Below are positions 5,983 through 6,087 of a stretch of DNA of 6,087 bases, one piece after another (within the stretch, counting starts at the first letter, position 1; each line of letters opens with the position of its first letter). The notes under the pieces were generated by a model. It did not search any database and had not been told where the DNA came from. It worked only from the letters and a program-made list of their open reading frames with translations. The position numbers were made by a program, and so were the translations under genes. The stretch is from Bacteroidales bacterium (GTDB lineage Bacteria; Bacteroidota; Bacteroidia; Bacteroidales; 4484-276), in the NCBI GenBank assembly GCA_029939965.1, contig JAOZRY010000204.1, positions 1 to 6,087 on the forward strand. The letters are read 5' to 3'.

Positions 5983-6087
5983 TGTTATAAATTTGATTAT
6001 AATGATGAAATGCGACAAGGAGACAAGGAGACAATGCGATAAGGAGACAATGCGATAATGCGATAAGGAGACAATGCGATAAGGAAA
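5983..6087 (+). repeat. Dispersed intergenic repeat, copy 2: conserved head plus 8-bp tandem array, cut by the window end
   Basis: The head (5983-6018) matches copy 1 at 1869-1903. From 6002 the sequence divides into octamers without a slip: ATGATGAA, ATGCGACA, AGGAGACA, AGGAGACA, ATGCGATA, AGGAGACA, ATGCGATA, ATGCGATA, AGGAGACA, ATGCGATA (to 6081), then a partial AGGAAA. Two words, ATGCGATA and AGGAGACA, differing at three positions, make up the array in irregular order. Two plus-strand frames have stops and the third has no start codon. The minus strand of the array happens to be free of stops, but nothing marks it as coding. The array continues past the window, so its full length is unknown. 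Confidence 0.88.

Noticed and set aside
6009..6087. Octamer array as a protein repeat region
   Set aside because: Two plus-strand frames have stops and the open one lacks a start. The minus strand is open but has no start signal or known protein pattern; the neighbouring sequence would be needed to decide.
5983..6087. Octamer array as a CRISPR array
   Set aside because: The unit is 8 bp with no unique spacers and no cas genes nearby.

Overview
The window looks like a chromosomal segment of an AT-rich member of the Bacteroidota, probably order Bacteroidales or Marinilabiliales. Three signs support this. LptE and ObgE have the Bacteroidota form. The starts lack Shine-Dalgarno sites, and three upstream regions carry a TAnnTTTG -7 box. 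Neighbour pairs such as sigma-54 activator-lptE and pyrE-SRPBCC are typical of that phylum. No sequence search was run, so genus-level placement is open.

Layout. Positions 38-1786 (minus strand) hold a two-gene unit: a sigma-54-dependent activator without a sensory domain, followed 9 bp later by the lipoprotein gene lptE. Positions 1787-2057 are a non-coding AT-rich gap with the activator's promoter and one copy of a dispersed repeat. Positions 2058-4241 (minus strand) hold hpt, obgE and a PAP2-family membrane phosphatase, probably one transcription unit read in that order. Positions 4242-4346 are a compact divergent promoter region. Positions 4347-5936 (plus strand) hold purE, pyrE and a small SRPBCC-like protein with short gaps. 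Positions 5937-6087 are non-coding: a weak hairpin, then a second copy of the repeat whose tail is an exact 8-bp-register tandem array running off the window.

How the genes fit together. hpt (purine salvage), purE (de novo purine synthesis) and pyrE (pyrimidine synthesis) surround one divergent promoter region, and Hpt and PyrE both consume PRPP. ObgE is a ribosome-associated GTPase that responds to guanine nucleotides, so its position behind hpt is sensible. The PAP2 protein and LptE both concern the envelope (lipid phosphate removal and LPS insertion).

The genes are ordinary housekeeping genes. The least explained feature is the dispersed repeat: two copies at 1869-1903 and 5983-6018 share a conserved head and continue into octamer words such as ATGCGATA and AGGAGACA. 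I see no defence system, mobile element, CRISPR array, tRNA or rRNA.
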